64,000 bases of DNA from Plectrocnemia conspersa (Eukaryota; Arthropoda; Insecta; Trichoptera; Polycentropodidae), in assembly GCA_009617715.1 (NCBI GenBank), contig VTFK01000228.1:434001-498000 (forward strand). The letters are read 5' to 3'. Below, piece after piece: positions 60,978 to 64,000 of the stretch. The notes under the pieces were generated by a model. That model worked only from the letters and a program-made list of their open reading frames with translations. It was not told the DNA's origin and searched no databases. Within the stretch, counting starts at the first letter, position 1. Each line of letters begins with the position of its first letter. A program made the translations under genes and the position numbers.

Positions 60978-63537
60978 TTAACCACAGTGAAAAGTTATAT
61001 GCTTTGTAAGATAAGATTTTGTTTTAAATGCTTTTCCACATTTTTCACATTCAAAATCGCGAGCTTTGGAATGAATGTGCATATGTCGCGTAAGTTCTGA
61101 TTTAAATTTGCATGCTTTTCCACATCTGTCACATTCAAAGTTACGAGCATCGCTGTGAGTTTTCATATGTGCTGAAAGCAAACTTTTAGTTTTGAATGCT
61201 TTTCCACATATTTTACATTCAAAGTCACGAACATCACTATGGGTAATCATATGTGTTAATAGTCTACTTTTAAATCTAAATGCTTTTCCACATTTTTCAC
61301 AATCAAAGTCACGAGCGTCACTATGAGTTTTCATATGATTTGAAAGATGTTTTTTTGTTTTAAATGTTTTATAACATTTTTCACATTTTACACAACCATT
61401 TCCATGCACACTTTGCACATGTTGTGAAATTTCGCCTTTAATTTTGAATGTTTTACCACATTCATCGCATTCAAAAAAACGAAGATCACTATGAGTTGCC
61501 ATGTGCAACGAAAGATAAATTTTAGTTTTGAATGCTTTTCCACATTTTTCACATTTAAAATCACGAGTATTACTATGAACTAGCATATGCGCTGAAAGTC
61601 TGCTTTTAAATTTAAATGATTTTCCACATTTATTACACTCACATTTATAAGAATCACTATGCATAAAAACAGCATCATGTTTTTCTTTTTTCTGTATCTA
61701 AAATTGAAATTGCATTTCTCGGATAAGTTGTAAATAATCAAATACATAGAAAAACATAAGTTTATTACTTGCGTCGTCACTGCAACATTAGAAATTTTCT
61801 TTGATAAAATGTCCACTAGATTCGTATTAATTTTAATTGTATCTTTTACATCGTGGTTTTCTGAAATCATATTATAAGCAATTTAAATATATTCAAATGT
61901 CACATAACATAAATATGTATAACCTATTTCAAAGAAGTCATCTTCATCGTTTATAGATGTTTCATTACTGCTGTTATATTCGCATTTTACATTTTCTAAC
62001 TTGAACGGAAAAAAATAGTATTAAAGACCTTAAATGTGTTATAAATGTTGCATGTTACGTTTTATTTACCTCAACTTTACATTTAATTGTGTCAACTGAA
62101 GCAGATGTTTCTTTGTCATTTTCAATATCAGGTTCTGCAAAGACAAAGTTCAATATTAAAAAGAAATATCTAGTTTAAGCATTTTTAACACTAAGAAGAC
62201 ATGCGAAATCCATATTACGGAACAGTTCAGTTATTAATAAAATGGTATTGATTGACATTTTCTTATAAAATGATTTACCTTATATTTATGTTATAGAGAT
62301 GCATGACATTCGAAAAATACAAATGAAGAAAGTTTGGGGTTTATAAAATGGCTTCCGATTGCATACAAGTACTTTTTTTCACAAAAGGTAGAAAAATTGC
62401 ACATTGTTTTAACAGAGGTCCTTTCTGGCTCCCAATGTCTTATGCTATATTAATATCCTTTTTGACAGAAAATTCTATGACAAAATTTTATATACATATG
62501 TATTTTAATAATTATAATTTTTTTATTCTATTTTTTTCTTTTTATGTAATATAAATTTTTAACAAACGGACATCACCATTAGAGCATTGCCATTCTCGTA
62601 TTAACTGAGGCGGGGCAAATTGTGGGATGCATCCTAGTGGTGCCCGTATACCCTCACTACAACATTGTTTCTAAAAGTGTGTCAGTATTTCAAACTTTCA
62701 TATAAAAATTACAATATTTTGTTATAAAATAGGAATAACAAGCATTTTACCAATTTTGTTTGTAAAGGAAATATTAATATTATAATTACGTAAAATTGAA
62801 AAATAACACTAATAATTATAATACTTATTGTCACTATATTTGTAATCTAGATTTTTTATATATAACCAAAATAATACGTATATTAAAATAGTTTAAATAA
62901 AATTAAATAATTATTTTTACATAAGTAAATCGGCATCTAAGAGTCCTAATTACTAGCAGGACAGTATATTATTTTTACGTTGAACAACAAATTGATTTAT
63001 TGCTGTCATTGCAGCGAACTTTTGATTTCCTGCCTTTTTTTATTTTGTACCATATGTACGAACGGACTAAAAGGTTTTGTGTATACGTTTTTCTTTGTAT
63101 TCCAAAATACACACAAAAATAAAGACATATTTCAACACAAATAACTATTTTAAATTATCAACTGATAATCATTACATACGCGCAACCTTTTATTACAGAA
63201 TTACATAAAATATGAATTAAATAATATTATTTATTAAAAATATGTGACATAAACCATGGAATATGGGGTCATTTATTGTCCCCCCCCCCTTTTCCCATGC
63301 TGTGTTAAGGACACGATTTACATCCTTTCCCGACGGTAGTTAAACAGATTCGAAATAAACAATTTCACAGCAAATAAACAAATTCAATAACAAAGACGAG
63401 ATTGATATATCTTTTTATTCTAGGCACAATATTTTATTTAACACCCAATTTATTGAATATATATTGTGCGAAAACACAATTGAAAATAATAAAATAGATG
63501 ACATAATACCAATTTTGACATTACGAACAAATGCCAT
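60978..63537 (-). CDS. C2H2 zinc-finger gene ZF-F (5 exons, 8 fingers)
   Basis: Predicted exons in transcript order: 63510-63537, 62070-62134, 61924-61999, 61769-61860 and 60978-61697, giving 326 residues with consistent phases. Exon 1 encodes MAFVRNVKI. Exon 2 encodes EPDIENDKETSASVDTIK and onward. The last exon has eight fingers of C-x2-C-x12-H-x3/4-H type, beginning CNKCGKSFKFKSRLSAH and including the HVQSVHGNGC spacing typical of ZF-D and ZF-E. Linkers are HSDARDFEC-like. Intron 1 is 1.4 kb, much longer than in ZF-A. Apparently intact. DNA-binding role inferred; target unknown. Confidence 0.83.
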
Positions 63538-63610
63538 TCTAACTCGGTTGACAGATAAACGTCAAATTTGTATTTTGGTCCAAATATGAAAGAATTTTGA
63601 GCATAATGTA
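63538..63610 (-). promoter_or_regulatory. Conserved promoter block of ZF-F
   Basis: On the minus strand catatttggaccaaaatac is followed by aaatttgacgtttatctgtc, then aaccgagttaga and the ATG. It matches the ZF-D copy closely. Confidence 0.55.
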
Positions 63611-63711
63611 AAACTGGAAAAAATAAATATTTATTTAAAAAATTATATTTTAGTACTAAATATTTGAGTAGGTTTTACAAATGTGTATTCAGTTTATATA
63701 CTTTAATATTT

Positions 63712-64000
63712 GGCCGATGGATGGTGACGAGTGGCAATTAGACACAGATTGGGCCGCTACAGTAATATTTTATTGAAGTTTATAATACTTACATGTTGTA
63801 CTGCATGCAATGTGTGATCAACGGACGATACACGGCCGTACGTCAAACTCCCGTTAAGTTTTGCCAAATAATGCGCTGCCCTCCACAGCTACCACCACTT
63901 CAGTGATAATAGAGTGCCGTCTAGTTTTAACCATAATGGGTTCGCGATCGCTGTTTTACGGCGTTCGAGAATGTCCCTGTTTGACATGCAGTCGGCTCCG
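63712..64000 (+). repeat. Dispersed repeat R, copy 4 (runs to the window end)
   Basis: Same orientation as copy 1: a gacgagtggcaattagacac block, a ggccgctacagtaat block, then ggccgtacgtcaaact and agagtgccgtctagtttt. It begins about 100 bases upstream of the ZF-F promoter block, and its far end is not seen. Confidence 0.5.

Noticed and set aside
62348..62554. 68-residue plus-strand open frame
   Set aside because: Lies in intron 1 of ZF-F, T-rich, no recognisable domain.
1..64000. CRISPR arrays, bacterial operons or a prokaryotic defence system
   Set aside because: No regularly spaced repeats and no prokaryotic genes; the split genes and transposons show eukaryotic nuclear DNA.

Overview
The window looks like AT-rich nuclear DNA of an arthropod, most likely an insect. 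The evidence is split genes with GT-AG introns, a sidestep-type adhesion gene, MADF-BESS and C2H2 zinc-finger genes, KRBA2-like integrase, and many remnants of piggyBac, Tc1/mariner, PIF/Harbinger and LINE elements. I cannot fix the order of insect from the sequence alone. There is no sign of bacterial genes, operons or CRISPR.

Region 1 (1-21.2 kb) is non-coding as far as I can see. It holds a dispersed LTR-like repeat in three copies, a 1.08 kb repeat element, a long TA microsatellite, a 190 bp inverted repeat and several GC-richer islands. It is probably the large intron upstream of the next gene. Region 2 (21.2-33.7 kb, + strand) carries sixteen exons that I could join in phase. They are the 3' part of a Sidestep-family immunoglobulin cell-surface protein: the last three Ig domains, an FN3 domain, a transmembrane helix and a long cytoplasmic tail. 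Two of its introns are filled by three piggyBac-type elements, one of which contains a nested Tc1 element. Region 3 (33.7-40 kb) holds downstream sequence, a decayed element with a LINE fragment, and an inverted second copy of the 1.08 kb repeat.

Region 4 (40-63.6 kb) is the most interesting part: a cluster of six paralogous C2H2 zinc-finger genes (here called ZF-A to ZF-F). All are on the minus strand except ZF-C. Copies with an intact 5' end share an unusual structure: a tiny first exon encoding about 6-9 residues, three short mainly acidic exons (A, B, C), then one exon with all the fingers. Splice phases and intron positions are conserved, and so is a short promoter block. In two members the first exon has been replaced by another gene. 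In ZF-C it is replaced by a KRBA2-like integrase ORF whose end coincides with a phase-matched splice donor, so an integrase-zinc-finger fusion protein is possible. In ZF-E it is replaced by a MADF-BESS gene that now sits just downstream of the family promoter. The MADF intron holds a decayed PIF/Harbinger transposase on the opposite strand.

All exon joins are manual predictions from splice signals, reading-frame phase and similarity between paralogs. No transcript evidence or database search was available. The names ZF-A to ZF-F are labels of mine.
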